Counted from the first letter of the stretch, positions 54,255-64,000 are shown. The stretch is DNA of 64,000 bases from Rhodobacteraceae bacterium EhC02 (GCA_001650895.1 LXYH01000005.1:1-64000), one strand, 5' to 3'. The notes: generated from the letters alone by a model not told the origin. Made by a program: numbers and translations.

Positions 54255-54403
54255 CGCGTTCTCCTGTTACCCGCAGAGGTAAAGCCTGATCCGCCTCGGG
54301 TCCAGTCCCCAAGACGGCAGGGCCGCGATCTCACGGCGCTGTGACTTGCCCGCCAAGGCCCTGTGGCAGATGGTGCGGGCGACAACAGGAAAGGATCGTG
54401 ACG

Positions 54404-54853
54404 ATGCGGATGCGGATGCTGGCCATACTTGCCCTTGCACCCGTGGCGCAGCCGCTGAGCGCTGCGGAGCAGGCCGGTTTCCTGCCGTGGCGCGATGCGG
54501 CGGCGGTGGCGCGGGGGCAGCAGATCTATGGTGAATATTGCGCGGCCTGTCATGGCGCGAACCTTGAAGGACAGCCGGACTGGCAGGTCCGGGGCGATGA
54601 CGGCTATTTGCCCGCACCGCCGCATGATCCCGGCGGTCATACCTGGCATCACCCGGACCAGCAGCTGTTCGACATCACGAAATACGGGATCGAGGCGATG
54701 GTGGGTGGGGGCTATCGCAGCCGCATGTCCGGCTATGGAGACATCCTGACCGATGCCGAGATCGCGGCAACGCTGGCCTATATCAAAAGCACCTGGCCCG
54801 ACCGCGTGATCGAGATCCATGACCAGATCAACGAAAGGGCCGCCGCGAACTGA
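54404..54853 (+). CDS. Periplasmic class I cytochrome c
   Basis: A 149-residue monohaem cytochrome c. A signal peptide (MRMRMLAILALAPVAQPLSA) precedes one haem site CAACH near residue 46; Met in YRSRMSGYG is the likely sixth ligand. Conserved LTDAEIAATLAYIKSTWP closes the fold. The electron partner is not evident from neighbours. AAAGGA lies 11 bases ahead of the ATG at 54404. Confidence 0.92.
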   Translation: MRMRMLAILALAPVAQPLSAAEQAGFLPWRDAAAVARGQQIYGEYCAACHGANLEGQPDWQVRGDDGYLPAPPHDPGGHTWHHPDQQLFDITKYGIEAMVGGGYRSRMSGYGDILTDAEIAATLAYIKSTWPDRVIEIHDQINERAAAN

Positions 54854-54898
54854 TCTGCCGGCAGGCCCGGGGCTGAGCCTCGCCCCGGCTCAAATGGG

Positions 54899-54932
54899 AA
54901 AGGGCGGATTGCCGGTGCAACCCGCCCTTTTT
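54899..54932. terminator. Intrinsic terminator between convergent cytochrome c and NYN genes
   Basis: AAAGGGCGG at 54899-54907 pairs with CCGCCCTTT at 54922-54930; inside, TTGC and GCAA pair to lengthen the stem. A T-run of five (54928-54932) follows on the plus strand and A/T-rich bases on the other, so it can serve both genes. A second GC-rich hairpin lies at 54867-54888. Confidence 0.8.
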
Positions 54933-54972
54933 CCGTGTTCCCGAGGCAGGGGCCGAAAATACGGTCCAGTCC

Positions 54973-55545
54973 TCAGGCTTCGGCCGAGACGCCGTTTTCC
55001 CGCGGCGCCATCATGTCGCGCGGAGGGCGACCGATCACATCCTTGAGCTCGTCCAGTTCGATGAAATTATCGGCCTGGCGGCGCAGTTCGTCCGCGATCA
55101 TGGGGGGCTGGCTGCGGATCGTCGACACGACCGACACCCGCACGCCCTGCCGCTGGAGGCTTTCCACGAGGGGGCGGAAATCGCCGTCGCCGGAGAACAG
55201 AACGATATGATCCACACGCGGGGCCAGCTCCATGGCGTCGACCGTCAGCTCGATGTCCATGTTGCCCTTGACCTTCCGGCGTCCCTGGCCGTCGGTGTAT
55301 TCCTTGGCGGGTTTCGTCACCATCGTGTAGCCATTGTAGTGCAGCCAGTCGACAAGGGGGCGGATCGGCGAATATTCGTCGTTTTCCAGCAGCGCCGTGT
55401 AGTAGAATGCACGCACCAGCTTGCCGCGACGCATGAATTCCTGGCGGAGCAGTTTGTAGTCTATGTCGAACCCAAGCGAGCGAGCGGCCGCGTATAGATT
55501 CGATCCATCGATGAACAGCGCAAGCCGTTCGTCCTTGTAAAACAT
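54973..55545 (-). CDS. NYN-domain (PIN-like) protein
   Basis: A 190-residue NYN-domain protein of the LabA/DUF88 type. Acidic residues of the nuclease-like pocket are in LALFIDGSNLYAAARSLG, KGNMDIELTVDAMEL and IVLFSGDGDFRPLVESL. Such proteins are predicted RNases or RNA-binding proteins. In Rhodobacterales it commonly sits next to folK, as here, in divergent orientation. Confidence 0.9.
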   Translation of the reverse strand: MFYKDERLALFIDGSNLYAAARSLGFDIDYKLLRQEFMRRGKLVRAFYYTALLENDEYSPIRPLVDWLHYNGYTMVTKPAKEYTDGQGRRKVKGNMDIELTVDAMELAPRVDHIVLFSGDGDFRPLVESLQRQGVRVSVVSTIRSQPPMIADELRRQADNFIELDELKDVIGRPPRDMMAPRENGVSAEA

Positions 55546-55730
55546 TTTAGGGTCCTTCCGGGTTCCGTCCCGTCGCGGCAATGGGTAGGGTGAGTGGTGG
55601 GTCAGAACAAAAAAATGGGTAATCGCGAGTGGTGCGAGGTGTAAAATACGCGACAGGTGGCGGTGAAATTAGGCTGAGCCTGTTCTGATCGCAAGCCATT
55701 AAGGACTTATCGAAAGATAGATGCAAATTC
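55546..55730. promoter_or_regulatory. Divergent promoter region, NYN gene / folK
   Basis: The 185-base gap is AT-richer than its surroundings, with A-runs near 55608-55613 and 55640-55650. It must carry both promoters. I could not name boxes with confidence. Confidence 0.4.
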
Positions 55731-56312
55731 ATGTCGGTTCACGAATATCTCATCGCCCTCGGCGGCAATCTTCCCGGACAGGACGGCGGCGCGGACCGGA
55801 CATTGCGCGCCGCGCTCGACGATATCGCGGCCTCGGGTCTGCAGGTGCTGGCCGTCAGCCGTTTTTTCGACACCCCCTGCTTTCCCGCGGGTGCGGGTCC
55901 CGATTACGTGAATGCCGCGGCACGTGTGGCAGCTGACAAGACCCCGCAGGAGGTGCTTGAGATCCTGCACCGGATCGAGGACCGACATGGCCGCAAACGC
56001 TTGCAGCGCTGGGGGATGCGCACTCTTGATCTGGATCTTCTTGCCGCCGGTGACACGGTTCTGCCGAATGCGGCGACCCAGACCGCATGGCGCGACCTTC
56101 CGGCCGAGCGTCAGGCGCAGGACATGCCCGACCGGCTGATCCTGCCTCATCCCAGGCTTCAGGATCGCGCTTTCGTGCTGGTCCCGCTCTGCGACGTGGC
56201 ACCCGACTGGGTGCATCCGCTGACCGGCCAGACCGTGTCGCAGATGTGCGCGGCGCTTGCCCCCGCAGACCGGGCGGCGGTGCGACCCGCGCAATCGGGA
56301 CCCTGCCAATAG
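55731..56312 (+). CDS. folK: 2-amino-4-hydroxy-6-hydroxymethyldihydropteridine diphosphokinase
   Basis: A 193-residue HPPK of folate synthesis. Signature residues: LIALGGNLPGQDGG at the N-terminus, RWGMRTLDLDLLAAG with the metal-binding Asp pair, and LPHPRLQDRAFVLVPLCDVA. It precedes rpoZ by about 100 bases. Confidence 0.94.
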   Translation: MSVHEYLIALGGNLPGQDGGADRTLRAALDDIAASGLQVLAVSRFFDTPCFPAGAGPDYVNAAARVAADKTPQEVLEILHRIEDRHGRKRLQRWGMRTLDLDLLAAGDTVLPNAATQTAWRDLPAERQAQDMPDRLILPHPRLQDRAFVLVPLCDVAPDWVHPLTGQTVSQMCAALAPADRAAVRPAQSGPCQ

Positions 56313-56409
56313 CGGCTTGTAAATGGCATCGATCCAGCCTAGATAGCGGGTTTCTACAAGGTACACCGTGGCGTGTATCTACACGACATCCGCTGATTGG
56401 AGTGATCTC

Positions 56410-56769
56410 ATGGCCCGCGTAACCGTTGAAGACTGCGTAGACAAGGTTCCGAACCGGTTCGAACTGGTGATGCTTGCCGCACACCGGGCGCGTGAAATCG
56501 CTTCTGGCGCAGCCCTTACCGTGGATCGCGACAAGGACAAGAACCCCGTCGTCGCCCTGCGCGAAATCGCAGAGGAAACCCAGTCCGCCGGCGAACTGCG
56601 CGAGCGCCTGATCGAATCGAACCAGAACCAGATCGAGGTCGACGAGCCCGAGGATGATTCGATGGCCCTGCTGATGGGTGGCGGCGAAGCGGCCGACAAG
56701 CCGATGGACGATGACATGTCCGAGGAAAAACTGCTGCGCGCCCTGATGGAAGCACAGGGCCAGGGCTGA
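56410..56769 (+). CDS. rpoZ: DNA-directed RNA polymerase omega subunit
   Basis: A protein of about 119 residues with the omega fold at the N-terminus ([44 protein letters not shown]) and the acidic C-terminal tail usual in alphaproteobacteria. It lies directly before the rsh gene, as in most proteobacteria. Confidence 0.97.
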   Translation: MARVTVEDCVDKVPNRFELVMLAAHRAREIASGAALTVDRDKDKNPVVALREIAEETQSAGELRERLIESNQNQIEVDEPEDDSMALLMGGGEAADKPMDDDMSEEKLLRALMEAQGQG

Positions 56770-56798
56770 GGCCCGCGCGCAGGAAGGAAGCGGACGGA

Positions 56799-58931
56799 AT
56801 GATCGCGGTTGAAGACCTGATCGCACTGGTCCGCAACTACAACCCCAAGACCAACGAGGCGCTGATCCGCGCGGCCTATGACTATGGCCGCGCCTTGCAC
56901 GAGGGTCAGTTCCGCCAGTCGGGTGAGCCGTATTTCACCCATCCCGTCGCCGTGGCGGCGATCCTGACCGAGCAGCGGCTGGACGATGCCACCATCGTGA
57001 CGGCGCTCTTGCATGACACGATCGAGGATACCAAGGCATCCTATGCCGAGGTGGCCGAACGCTTCGGTACCGAGATCGCCGATCTGGTCGATGGCGTGAC
57101 CAAGCTGACGAACCTGCAACTGTCATCAAGCGAGACCCAGCAGGCCGAGAACTTCCGCAAGCTGTTCATGGCCATGTCCAAGGATCTGCGCGTGATCCTG
57201 GTCAAGCTGGCCGACCGTCTGCACAACATGCGCACCATCAAGGCCATGCGCCCCGAGAAGCAGGCCAAGAAAGCGCGCGAGACGATGGATATCTTCGCGC
57301 CGCTGGCTGGCCGCATGGGCATGCAATGGATGCGCGAGGAGCTCGAGGATCTGGCCTTCAAGGTCCTCAACCCCGAAGGTCGCGCCTCGATCATGCGCCG
57401 CTTCATCACCCTGCAGAAGGAAACCGGCGATGTGATCCACCGCATCACCGGCGACATGCGTTCGGAACTCGAAAAGGCCGGCGTCGAGGCGCAGGTTTTC
57501 GGGCGGGCCAAGAAGCCCTATTCGATCTGGCGCAAGATGGAAGAAAAGGAGATGGGGTTCTCGCGCCTCTCCGACATCTACGGGTTCCGCGTGATCACCC
57601 TGTCCGAGGAAGATTGCTACCGTGCACTGGGCGTGATCCATCAGCGCTGGCGCGCCGTTCCGGGACGGTTCAAGGATTACATCAGCCAGCCGAAATCCAA
57701 CGGCTACCGGTCCATTCACACCACCGTTTCGGGGCGCGACGGCAAGCGGGTCGAGGTGCAGATCCGCACCCGGCAGATGCACGATGTGGCCGAAACCGGC
57801 GTTGCCGCGCATTGGTCCTATCGCGATGGCGTGCGAACGCAGAACCCCTTTGCCGTTGATCCCGCCAAATGGATCGCGGGCCTGTCCGAACAGTTCGACG
57901 CCGAAGAGGATCACCACGAATTCCTCGAGGCGGTAAAGCTCGAGATGTATTCGGATCAGGTCTTCTGCTTCACGCCCAAGGGCGATGTGGTGAAACTGCC
58001 GCGCGGCGCGACACCCATCGATTTCGCCTATGCGATCCACACCCGGATCGGGAACGCCTGCGTGGGTGCCAAGATCGACGGGATGCGCGTGCCGCTCTGG
58101 ACCCGGATCAAGAACGGCCAGTCGGTCGAGATCATCACAGCGCAGGGCCAGATCCCGCAGGCCACATGGCTTGAAATCGCCACCACCGGCAAGGCCAAGG
58201 CCGCCATCCGCCGCGCCCTGCGCGAGGTCGACCGCGGCCGTTTCATCAAGCTGGGGCAAGAGCTGGCGCGATCCGCATTCGAGCATCTGGGCAAGAAGGC
58301 CACCGACAAGGTGCTGGATACCGCCGCGCGCCATCTGCGTCTGGACGGGCGCGACGAGGTGCTGGCGCGCCTTGGCAGCGCCGAACTGAGTGCGCGCGAG
58401 GTGGTGCGCTCGGTCTATCCCGACCTGACGCCGGATCAGACGGACGAGATCGACACCAAGCGCGCCGTGATCGGTCTTTCGCCCGAGCAGAATTTCGACC
58501 GCGCCCGCTGCTGCCAGCCCCTTCCGGGCGAGCGTATCGTGGGCATCACCTTCCGCGGCAAGGGCGTGGTGGTGCATGCCATCGATTGCGAGGCCCTGAC
58601 CGCCTACGAGGATCAGCCCGACCGCTGGCTGGACCTGCATTGGCATTCGGGCAAGCACCCGCCGATCCACACCGCCACCCTTAACCTGACCATCGGCAAT
58701 GACGCGGGCGTGCTGGGGCGCATCTGCACGCTGATCGGTGAACAGAAGGCCAACATCTCGGACTTGCAATTCGTGGATCGCAAGCCAGATTTCTATCGAC
58801 TCCTGATCGAAGTCGATTTGCGGGATGCCGAACACCTGCACTCCGTCATTTCCGCTCTTGAGGCGGAAAGCGACGTGGCCGCAGTCGAAAGGTTTCGGGA
58901 TCCATCCCGTGCCGGCGCGTCGAACGGGTAG
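56799..58931 (+). CDS. rsh: Bifunctional (p)ppGpp synthetase/hydrolase (RelA/SpoT homologue)
   Basis: A 710-residue RSH enzyme controlling the stringent response. The HD hydrolase region has His47 in YFTHPVAVAAIL and the His-Asp pair in ALLHDTIEDTKAS (about residue 71). The synthetase domain contains FSRLSDIYGFRVITLSEEDC; TGS begins near SDQVFCFTPKGDVVKLPRGA; a CC region (FDRARCCQPLPGERIVGITF) and a C-terminal ACT domain follow. Both active sites look intact, as expected for the single long RSH of alphaproteobacteria. Thirty bases after rpoZ. Confidence 0.97.
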   Translation: MIAVEDLIALVRNYNPKTNEALIRAAYDYGRALHEGQFRQSGEPYFTHPVAVAAILTEQRLDDATIVTALLHDTIEDTKASYAEVAERFGTEIADLVDGVTKLTNLQLSSSETQQAENFRKLFMAMSKDLRVILVKLADRLHNMRTIKAMRPEKQAKKARETMDIFAPLAGRMGMQWMREELEDLAFKVLNPEGRASIMRRFITLQKETGDVIHRITGDMRSELEKAGVEAQVFGRAKKPYSIWRKMEEKEMGFSRLSDIYGFRVITLSEEDCYRALGVIHQRWRAVPGRFKDYISQPKSNGYRSIHTTVSGRDGKRVEVQIRTRQMHDVAETGVAAHWSYRDGVRTQNPFAVDPAKWIAGLSEQFDAEEDHHEFLEAVKLEMYSDQVFCFTPKGDVVKLPRGATPIDFAYAIHTRIGNACVGAKIDGMRVPLWTRIKNGQSVEIITAQGQIPQATWLEIATTGKAKAAIRRALREVDRGRFIKLGQELARSAFEHLGKKATDKVLDTAARHLRLDGRDEVLARLGSAELSAREVVRSVYPDLTPDQTDEIDTKRAVIGLSPEQNFDRARCCQPLPGERIVGITFRGKGVVVHAIDCEALTAYEDQPDRWLDLHWHSGKHPPIHTATLNLTIGNDAGVLGRICTLIGEQKANISDLQFVDRKPDFYRLLIEVDLRDAEHLHSVISALEAESDVAAVERFRDPSRAGASNG

Positions 58932-58946
58932 AGGAGGAGCAGGTCC

Positions 58947-59609
58947 TTGGTATTCAAGCGCAGGGAAAAGCGTCCGCTCTGGCAGGTCGCGTTCGAATTC
59001 TTCTGGCCGCGCGGCGGCTGGTCGCGTGCGGCGCAATATGTCCGCCACCGCCTTCATCGCCTGCCCGATACGCCGGAAAAGATCGCCCGCGGCATTTTTG
59101 CGGGTGTGTTCACCACCTTCACACCCTTTTACGGCCTGCATTTCCTGACTGCGGCCATCATCGCATTCGTGATGCGCGGCAATATCCTGGCGGCCCTGCT
59201 GGCGACCTTCTTCGGCAATCCGCTGACCTATGTCCCGATCGGCGTCATCTCGATGCGGATGGGATATTTTCTGCTGGGCACGCCGGCGCATTCCGATGAT
59301 CACATCGCGCGCTCGCTGGGCGGCAAGTTCATGGATGCGGGCGAGGCGCTGCAACACAATTTCATGGCCATGTTCACCGATGCCACCGTCGACTGGCACA
59401 GCCTCAAGATCTTCTACGACGAGGTTTTCTTTCCCTATCTGATCGGGGGGATCATTCCGGGCCTTGTCGCGGCGACGATCTGCTACATCATCAGTGTCCC
59501 GCTGATCCGCGCCTATCAGAAACGCCGCAGCGGGGCGATCAAGGCAAAGCTTGCGGCACTCAAGGCCAAGGCCAAGCGCTCGGCCGAGGTGCGCCAGAAA
59601 ACCGATTGA
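58947..59609 (+). CDS. DUF2062 domain-containing membrane protein
   Basis: A 220-residue protein with three to four hydrophobic segments (GIFAGVFTTFTPFYGLHFLT; ILAALLATFFGNPLTYVPIG; LIGGIIPGLVAATICYIISV) and basic ends. The TPFYG-H and GNPLTY blocks define DUF2062. Function unknown. The start is a TTG at 58947 with a strong GAGGAGG ten bases upstream; no better ATG is in frame nearby. It lies between rsh and pdxJ. Confidence 0.88.
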   Translation: MVFKRREKRPLWQVAFEFFWPRGGWSRAAQYVRHRLHRLPDTPEKIARGIFAGVFTTFTPFYGLHFLTAAIIAFVMRGNILAALLATFFGNPLTYVPIGVISMRMGYFLLGTPAHSDDHIARSLGGKFMDAGEALQHNFMAMFTDATVDWHSLKIFYDEVFFPYLIGGIIPGLVAATICYIISVPLIRAYQKRRSGAIKAKLAALKAKAKRSAEVRQKTD

Positions 59610-59627
59610 CCCGAAAGGAAGATTGCG

Positions 59628-60389
59628 ATGAAGCCGCTTGGAAAGCTGCGCCTTGGTGTGAATATCGACCATGTGGCCACTGTGCGGAACGCACGTGGCG
59701 GGGACACGCCTGATCCGCTGCGGGCCGCGAAACTGGCCGAAGAGGCGGGGGCCGACGGCATCACCGCCCACCTGCGCGAAGACAGGCGCCACATCTCGGA
59801 CGCCGATATCGAAGGGCTGATGCAGATGCTGCGCGTGCCGCTGAACTTCGAGATGGCCGCGACCGAGGAAATGCAGCGCATCGCGCTGCGCCACCGCCCG
59901 CATGCCGTCTGCATCGTGCCCGAAAAGCGCGAGGAACGCACGACCGAGGGCGGGCTTGAAGTCGCGCGCGAGGAAAACCGGCTGGCCCATTTCATCGCGC
60001 CCCTGCGCGAGGCGGGCTGCCGCGTGTCGATCTTCATCGCCGCCGATGCCCGCCAGATCGAGGCCGCGCACCGGATCGGTGCGCAGGTGATCGAACTGCA
60101 CTCGGGCGCTTATTGCGATGCCCATCACGAGGGGCGCTTCGATGACCGGGACCGCGAACTCGAAGCCCTGCGCGAGATGTCCAGCTTTGCGCATTCGCTT
60201 GGCCTTGAGGTGCATGTGGGCCATGGCCTGACCTATGATACCGTGAAACCCGTCGCCGCCTTTCCCGAGGTGATGGAGCTGAACATCGGTCATTTCATCA
60301 TCGGCGAGGCGATCTTTCGCGGGCTGGCCCCGGCCATTCACGAAATGCGCCGCCTGATGGACGAGGCCCGCGCCCCCGAACAGGCCTGA
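59628..60389 (+). CDS. pdxJ: Pyridoxine 5'-phosphate synthase
   Basis: A 253-residue PdxJ, which condenses 1-deoxyxylulose 5-phosphate with aminoacetone 3-phosphate in vitamin B6 synthesis. Visible blocks: [54 protein letters not shown] and [22 protein letters not shown] precedes the ATG. Nineteen bases after the DUF2062 gene. Confidence 0.97.
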   Translation: MKPLGKLRLGVNIDHVATVRNARGGDTPDPLRAAKLAEEAGADGITAHLREDRRHISDADIEGLMQMLRVPLNFEMAATEEMQRIALRHRPHAVCIVPEKREERTTEGGLEVAREENRLAHFIAPLREAGCRVSIFIAADARQIEAAHRIGAQVIELHSGAYCDAHHEGRFDDRDRELEALREMSSFAHSLGLEVHVGHGLTYDTVKPVAAFPEVMELNIGHFIIGEAIFRGLAPAIHEMRRLMDEARAPEQA

Positions 60390-60393
60390 TCCC

Positions 60394-61887
60394 ATGGCCG
60401 CCCGGCGCATGACCCTGTGGCGGCAGGCGGTCCTGCTGCTGGGCATGGGGCTTGCGCTGCTGGCCTTGTGGCAGCTTGAGCGCGCGCGCGCCGGTTTGCA
60501 GATCGACAGGATCAGCGTGGCCGGGACACCCGTCACCCATGCCGCCTTGCCCGGCGCCGAAGGCCCGCTGGTGATCGTCGCACATGGATTTGCAGGGTCG
60601 CGCCAGATGATGCAGGGCTATGCCCTGCCGCTGGCGCGGGCAGGCTATCGTGTCTGGTCCTTCGATTTTCAGGGCCATGGGCGCAACCCGGTGCCGATGT
60701 CCGGTGATGTCACCGTGATCGAAGGCACGACCATGCGCCTTGTCGATCAGACCCTGGCGGTTGTCGCCGCCGCCCGCATGGCCGAAGACTGGGACGGGCC
60801 GGTGGCCTTGCTGGGGCATTCGATGGCGACCGACATCATCATCCGCACCGCTGCCGCCGATCCCGGCATCGGCCCAATCGTGGCGATTTCCGCCTTCTCG
60901 CAGGCCGTCACCCCGGCTTTCCCCGCCGACATGCTGCTGATCAGCGGGCAGGGCGAGCCGCCCCTGCGCCGCTTTGCCCTTGACGCCTTGCGGATGCTGG
61001 ACCCGCAGGCTGCGGAAGGGCAGACGGTGACGGACGGCGCCATCCGGCGCGCGGCTATCGTCGCGCCGGGTGTCGAGCATGTGGGTGTTCTGTTCAGCCG
61101 GGCCGGGCAAGCGGCGGCGCTGGACTGGCTGGACGGGTTCTTTGGCCGCTCCAGCGATGTCAGGCCGCCTGCGACGGGTGGCTGGCTGGCGTTGCTGCTG
61201 GCCGCAATCGTGGCGCTGGCCTGGCCGCTGTCGCGCCGCCTGCCGAAGCGCGCCATGGCGCAACCGTCCGTCAGCCGCAGGCAGCTTGCGCTTGCCGTCC
61301 TGATACCGGCCGCCGTGGCCCCGGTGCTGGCGGTGATGCTGGGCCTGCAGACCCTGCCGGTGCTGGTGGCCGATCATCTGGCGGTGCACCTGTTTGTCTA
61401 TGGTGTGCTGCAACTGGCGATCCTGTGGCGCTGCGGCCTGCGGCCCGGCCCGCTGTCATGGCCTGCGGCAGGTTTCCTGTTGCTCTGGGGGCTGGGCGTC
61501 TTCGGTCTTGCGCTGGATCGCTATGGTGCGAATTTCCTGCCCACGGTCGAACGCGGCTGGATCATCGCGGCGCTGATCCTGGGCGCGGTGCCCTTCATGC
61601 TGGCCGACGCGCTGGTCAGCGGGGCAGGGCATGGCACCTGGGCGCGACGCATCCTGGTGCGGCTGGGATTTATTGCCTCGCTGGGCATCGCTGTGGCGCT
61701 GGATCCCGAAAGGCTGTTCTTCCTGGTGATGATCGCCCCTGTCATCCTGCTGTTCTATGTGATTCATGGTCTCATGGGGCGCTGGGTTGCCCGGCGCAGC
61801 GGTGCTGCGGCAGCGGGACTGGGTCTTGGGCTGGTGCTGGCCTGGGCGCTGGGTGTCAGTTTTCCGCTGTTCAGCGCGGCTGGTTAG
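60394..61887 (+). CDS. Alpha/beta hydrolase fused to a polytopic membrane domain
   Basis: A 497-residue protein. An N-terminal anchor (about 10-28) is followed by an alpha/beta-hydrolase domain at about 45-255 with [20 protein letters not shown] (oxyanion region) and nucleophile elbow LLGHSMATD (Ser near residue 144). The C-terminal half has seven or so membrane segments ([16 protein letters not shown] to [16 protein letters not shown]). The acceptor substrate is unknown; a membrane lipid or envelope ester is a fair guess. It sits between pdxJ and acpS, four bases after pdxJ. An ATG six codons or so downstream is an alternative start. Confidence 0.82.
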   Translation: MAARRMTLWRQAVLLLGMGLALLALWQLERARAGLQIDRISVAGTPVTHAALPGAEGPLVIVAHGFAGSRQMMQGYALPLARAGYRVWSFDFQGHGRNPVPMSGDVTVIEGTTMRLVDQTLAVVAAARMAEDWDGPVALLGHSMATDIIIRTAAADPGIGPIVAISAFSQAVTPAFPADMLLISGQGEPPLRRFALDALRMLDPQAAEGQTVTDGAIRRAAIVAPGVEHVGVLFSRAGQAAALDWLDGFFGRSSDVRPPATGGWLALLLAAIVALAWPLSRRLPKRAMAQPSVSRRQLALAVLIPAAVAPVLAVMLGLQTLPVLVADHLAVHLFVYGVLQLAILWRCGLRPGPLSWPAAGFLLLWGLGVFGLALDRYGANFLPTVERGWIIAALILGAVPFMLADALVSGAGHGTWARRILVRLGFIASLGIAVALDPERLFFLVMIAPVILLFYVIHGLMGRWVARRSGAAAAGLGLGLVLAWALGVSFPLFSAAG

Positions 61888-61900
61888 AAAGGAAAAGGCA

Positions 61901-62314
61901 ATGATCCTGGGCATCGGCACGGACCTTGCGAATATCGACCGCATCAGCGCCACGCTGGAACGTTTCGGCGACCGTTTCCGCAACCGCGTCTTCACCCCCG
62001 TCGAACAGGCCAAGGCCGAAAGGCGCAAGGATGTGGCCGGCACCTACGCCAAGCGCTGGGCTGCCAAGGAAGCCTGTTCCAAGGCGCTGGGCACCGGCCT
62101 GCGCATGGGCATCAGCTGGCGCGACATGGCCGTCACGAACCTGCGCAGCGGCCAGCCGCAGATGCAGGTTACCGGCTGGGCGGCCGAACGCCTGCGCGAG
62201 ATGACACCGCCGGGGCACGAGGCGATCATCCACGTCACCCTGACCGACGATTACCCCTGGGCACAGGCCTTCGTGGTGATCGAGGCGCGCCCCATCGCCG
62301 AAAAAGGCCCCTAA
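61901..62314 (+). CDS. acpS: Holo-[acyl-carrier-protein] synthase
   Basis: A 137-residue AcpS that attaches phosphopantetheine to acyl carrier protein. The metal-binding Asp is in [12 protein letters not shown] and the second motif is [27 protein letters not shown] lies directly ahead of the ATG at 61901, which excludes the longer in-frame extension. Confidence 0.96.
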   Translation: MILGIGTDLANIDRISATLERFGDRFRNRVFTPVEQAKAERRKDVAGTYAKRWAAKEACSKALGTGLRMGISWRDMAVTNLRSGQPQMQVTGWAAERLREMTPPGHEAIIHVTLTDDYPWAQAFVVIEARPIAEKGP

Positions 62315-62420
62315 GCGGTAAAACCGGCGGGAAGTGGCGCGGCATTGGGCGCAGCTTGGCTTGACTCGCGCCCCCCCGCCCCTCATGTAGCGCAGACCGC
62401 CCGAGCAGGAGCACGACCCA

Positions 62421-63257
62421 ATGGCCACCGAAGCCAAAAAAGGCAATTCCGTCATCGAGACGATCAAGACCGTCGTTTATGCCCTCCTGATCGCGGGCCT
62501 CTTTCGCACGCTGTTCTTTCAGCCTTTCTGGATCCCGTCAGGGTCGATGAAAGAGACATTGCTGATCGGGGATTTCCTGTTCGTCAACAAGATGACCTAT
62601 GGCTATTCCTTTGCATCCTGCCCCACGATCCGCATTCCCGTGGTCGGGCTGAACATCGACGCGGAAGACATCTGCGGCTTTGTCGGTGGCGACAACACGC
62701 GCCTGTTCGGGGGCGAGCCGCAGCGCGGCGATGTCGTGGTCTTCCGCCATCCGGTGAACGGGCAGGATTACATCAAGCGCCTTGTGGGGCTGCCCGGTGA
62801 AACCGTGCAGGTGATCGGTGGGGTGCTGCATATCAATGGCCAGCCCGTGCAGCTTGAGGATGACGGCATCTTCGAAGAGGTTATGACCGCCCAGGGCCCC
62901 CAGCGCCTGCGTCCGCGCTGCGAGAATGGCCCGGTCGGAGAAGGCGGCGCCTGCCTGAAGTCGCGCCAGATCGAAACCCTGCCGGGCGGGCGCAGCCATA
63001 TCGTGCTGAACATCGCGCGGCAAAGCTCGGATGACACCCCGCTTTATACCGTGCCTGCGGGGCATTTCTTCTTCATGGGCGACAACCGCGACAATTCCAC
63101 CGACAGCCGTGTCCCGCAGCAGGCGGGTGGCGTGGGTTTCGTGCCCTACGAAAACCTGATCGGCCGCGCCGACCGGATCATGTTCTCCTCTGCGGGCAGC
63201 TCGATGCTGGCGTTCTGGACATGGCGCAGCGACCGTTACTTCAAGGGGATCGAGTGA
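62421..63257 (+). CDS. lepB: Signal peptidase I
   Basis: A 278-residue type I signal peptidase. One N-terminal TM segment lies at about 14-32; the catalytic Ser is in [20 protein letters not shown] (about residue 38) and the general-base Lys in [12 protein letters not shown] (about 118). The Gly-Asp-Asn-Arg-Asn-Ser box is present ([14 protein letters not shown]). It cleaves exported preproteins. The stop overlaps the GTG start of rnc. Confidence 0.97.
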   Translation: MATEAKKGNSVIETIKTVVYALLIAGLFRTLFFQPFWIPSGSMKETLLIGDFLFVNKMTYGYSFASCPTIRIPVVGLNIDAEDICGFVGGDNTRLFGGEPQRGDVVVFRHPVNGQDYIKRLVGLPGETVQVIGGVLHINGQPVQLEDDGIFEEVMTAQGPQRLRPRCENGPVGEGGACLKSRQIETLPGGRSHIVLNIARQSSDDTPLYTVPAGHFFFMGDNRDNSTDSRVPQQAGGVGFVPYENLIGRADRIMFSSAGSSMLAFWTWRSDRYFKGIE

Positions 63258-63937
63258 AGCTTTCCGCGGAACTGAAGGCGCTTGAGGGCCGGATCGGGTA
63301 TCACTTCGACAGGCCCGAACTGCTGCTGCGCGCGGTGACGCATTCCTCGATGTCCTCGGCCACGCGGGACGACAACCAGCGGCTTGAATTCCTGGGCGAT
63401 CGCGTGCTTGGCCTTGTGATGGCCGAAGCCCTGCTGGCCCGTGACGCCAAGGCGACCGAAGGCCAGCTGGCCCCGCGCTACAACGCATTGGTGCGCAAGG
63501 AAGCCTGCGCCGATGTCGCCCGAGAGATCGCGCTGGGCGACGTGCTGAAACTGGGCCGGTCCGAGATGATCTCGGGCGGGCGGCGCAAGCTGGCGCTCTT
63601 GGGCGATGCGATGGAGGCCCTGATCGCGGCCGTCTATCTGGATGCGGGGTTCGATCCCGCGCGCGCCCTGATCCTGCGGCTTTGGGGCGAGCGGATCGGT
63701 GCCGTCGAGGACGATGCCCGCGACGCCAAGACCGCGTTGCAGGAATGGGCGCAGGCCCGTGGCCTGCCGCCGCCGAAATATGTTGAACTCAAACGGTCCG
63801 GGCCAGATCATGCCCCGGTCTTCACAATGGCCGCCCAGCTTGAGACGGGCGACAGCGAAAGCGCCACCGCGGGATCCAAGCGGCAGGCGGAACAGGCGGC
63901 GGCAAAGGCCCTGCTGGACAGATTGGAGAGCGCATGA
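63254..63937 (+). CDS. rnc: Ribonuclease III
   Basis: A 227-residue RNase III with catalytic signature [18 protein letters not shown] near residue 40, further acidic residues in [18 protein letters not shown], and a C-terminal double-stranded-RNA-binding domain (about 155-225). It processes rRNA precursors. Start GTG at 63254 overlaps lepB; the stop overlaps era by ATGA. Confidence 0.97.
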   Translation: MKLSAELKALEGRIGYHFDRPELLLRAVTHSSMSSATRDDNQRLEFLGDRVLGLVMAEALLARDAKATEGQLAPRYNALVRKEACADVAREIALGDVLKLGRSEMISGGRRKLALLGDAMEALIAAVYLDAGFDPARALILRLWGERIGAVEDDARDAKTALQEWAQARGLPPPKYVELKRSGPDHAPVFTMAAQLETGDSESATAGSKRQAEQAAAKALLDRLESA

Positions 63938-64000
63938 CACGCGCAGGATTCGTGGCCCTGATCGGCGAGCCGAACGCAGGCAAATCAACGCTTCTGAACC
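63934..64000 (+). CDS. era: GTPase Era (partial, cut by window end)
   Basis: The first 22 codons are present: [20 protein letters not shown] includes the G1/Walker A motif (GEPNAGKST) of Era, the ribosome-assembly GTPase. The ATG overlaps the rnc stop, the usual rnc-era arrangement. Confidence 0.93.
   Translation, partial: MTRAGFVALIGEPNAGKSTLLN

Noticed and set aside
57126-60536. A very long open frame (about 1100 codons) on the minus strand
   Set aside because: It lies antisense to rsh, the DUF2062 gene and pdxJ, which have clear conserved motifs. Long antisense frames are an artefact of GC-rich codon use; no domain is seen.

Overview
The window looks like chromosomal DNA of an alphaproteobacterium of the order Rhodobacterales (Roseobacter/Paracoccaceae type). 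The main support is the block folK - NYN protein - rpoZ - rsh (relA/spoT) - DUF2062 - pdxJ - hydrolase - acpS - lepB - rnc - era at 54.9-64.0 kb, the heterotetrameric sarcosine-oxidase-type operon, TRAP/TAXI transport, and osmolyte genes that suggest a saline habitat. I saw no rRNA, tRNA, CRISPR array or intact insertion sequence.

Region 1 (1-17.8 kb) is visibly less GC-rich than the rest and looks acquired. It opens with decayed DNA: the C-terminal tail of a LysR regulator and the N-terminal part of an IS6-family transposase. A catabolic island follows: a GbdR-like GATase1/AraC regulator, a soxBDAG-type operon, a LysR regulator, and an operon of a ketoglutarate-semialdehyde-dehydrogenase-like enzyme, an M19 dipeptidase-like protein, a 555-residue protein of unknown function, a DUF3726 protein and an Ldh2-family dehydrogenase. 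A glycine-betaine/proline-type ABC importer closes it. Directly after the last importer gene lies the C-terminal part of an IS6-family transposase in the same orientation, so the whole 16-kb island is bracketed by transposase halves. Several proteins have lost canonical metal ligands (SoxD Cys residues; the first metal site of the M19 protein). This makes the island the best candidate for an undescribed pathway, probably for an N-methylated amino acid or betaine.

Region 2 (17.8-26.7 kb) is a complete chemotaxis cluster in two divergent units: cheB-cheD-mcp leftward, and STAS-cheY-cheA-cheW-cheR-cheY2 plus a small unknown gene rightward. CheB has a degenerate receiver domain.

Region 3 (27.3-31.1 kb) is a glucosylglycerate module: a GH13 sucrose-phosphorylase-like enzyme converges on a glucosyl-3-phosphoglycerate synthase/phosphatase pair, i.e. 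synthesis and recycling of a compatible solute.

Region 4 (31.3-43.6 kb) is accessory metabolism: an acetamidase/formamidase-family enzyme, an enolase-superfamily enzyme, a LysR regulator, a sulfatase - TAXI - fused TRAP permease operon, a LysR remnant, a TauD-like dioxygenase, and the molybdate importer modABC behind a near-perfect palindrome.

Region 5 (43.6-54.9 kb) holds a MacAB-like three-gene export system, a DASS-family transporter, a GMC oxidoreductase, a small periplasmic OB-fold protein, a TRIC channel, rnhA, a GST, DUF3429, ispH and a cytochrome c. Region 6 (54.9-64.0 kb) is the conserved core block; era is cut by the window end.
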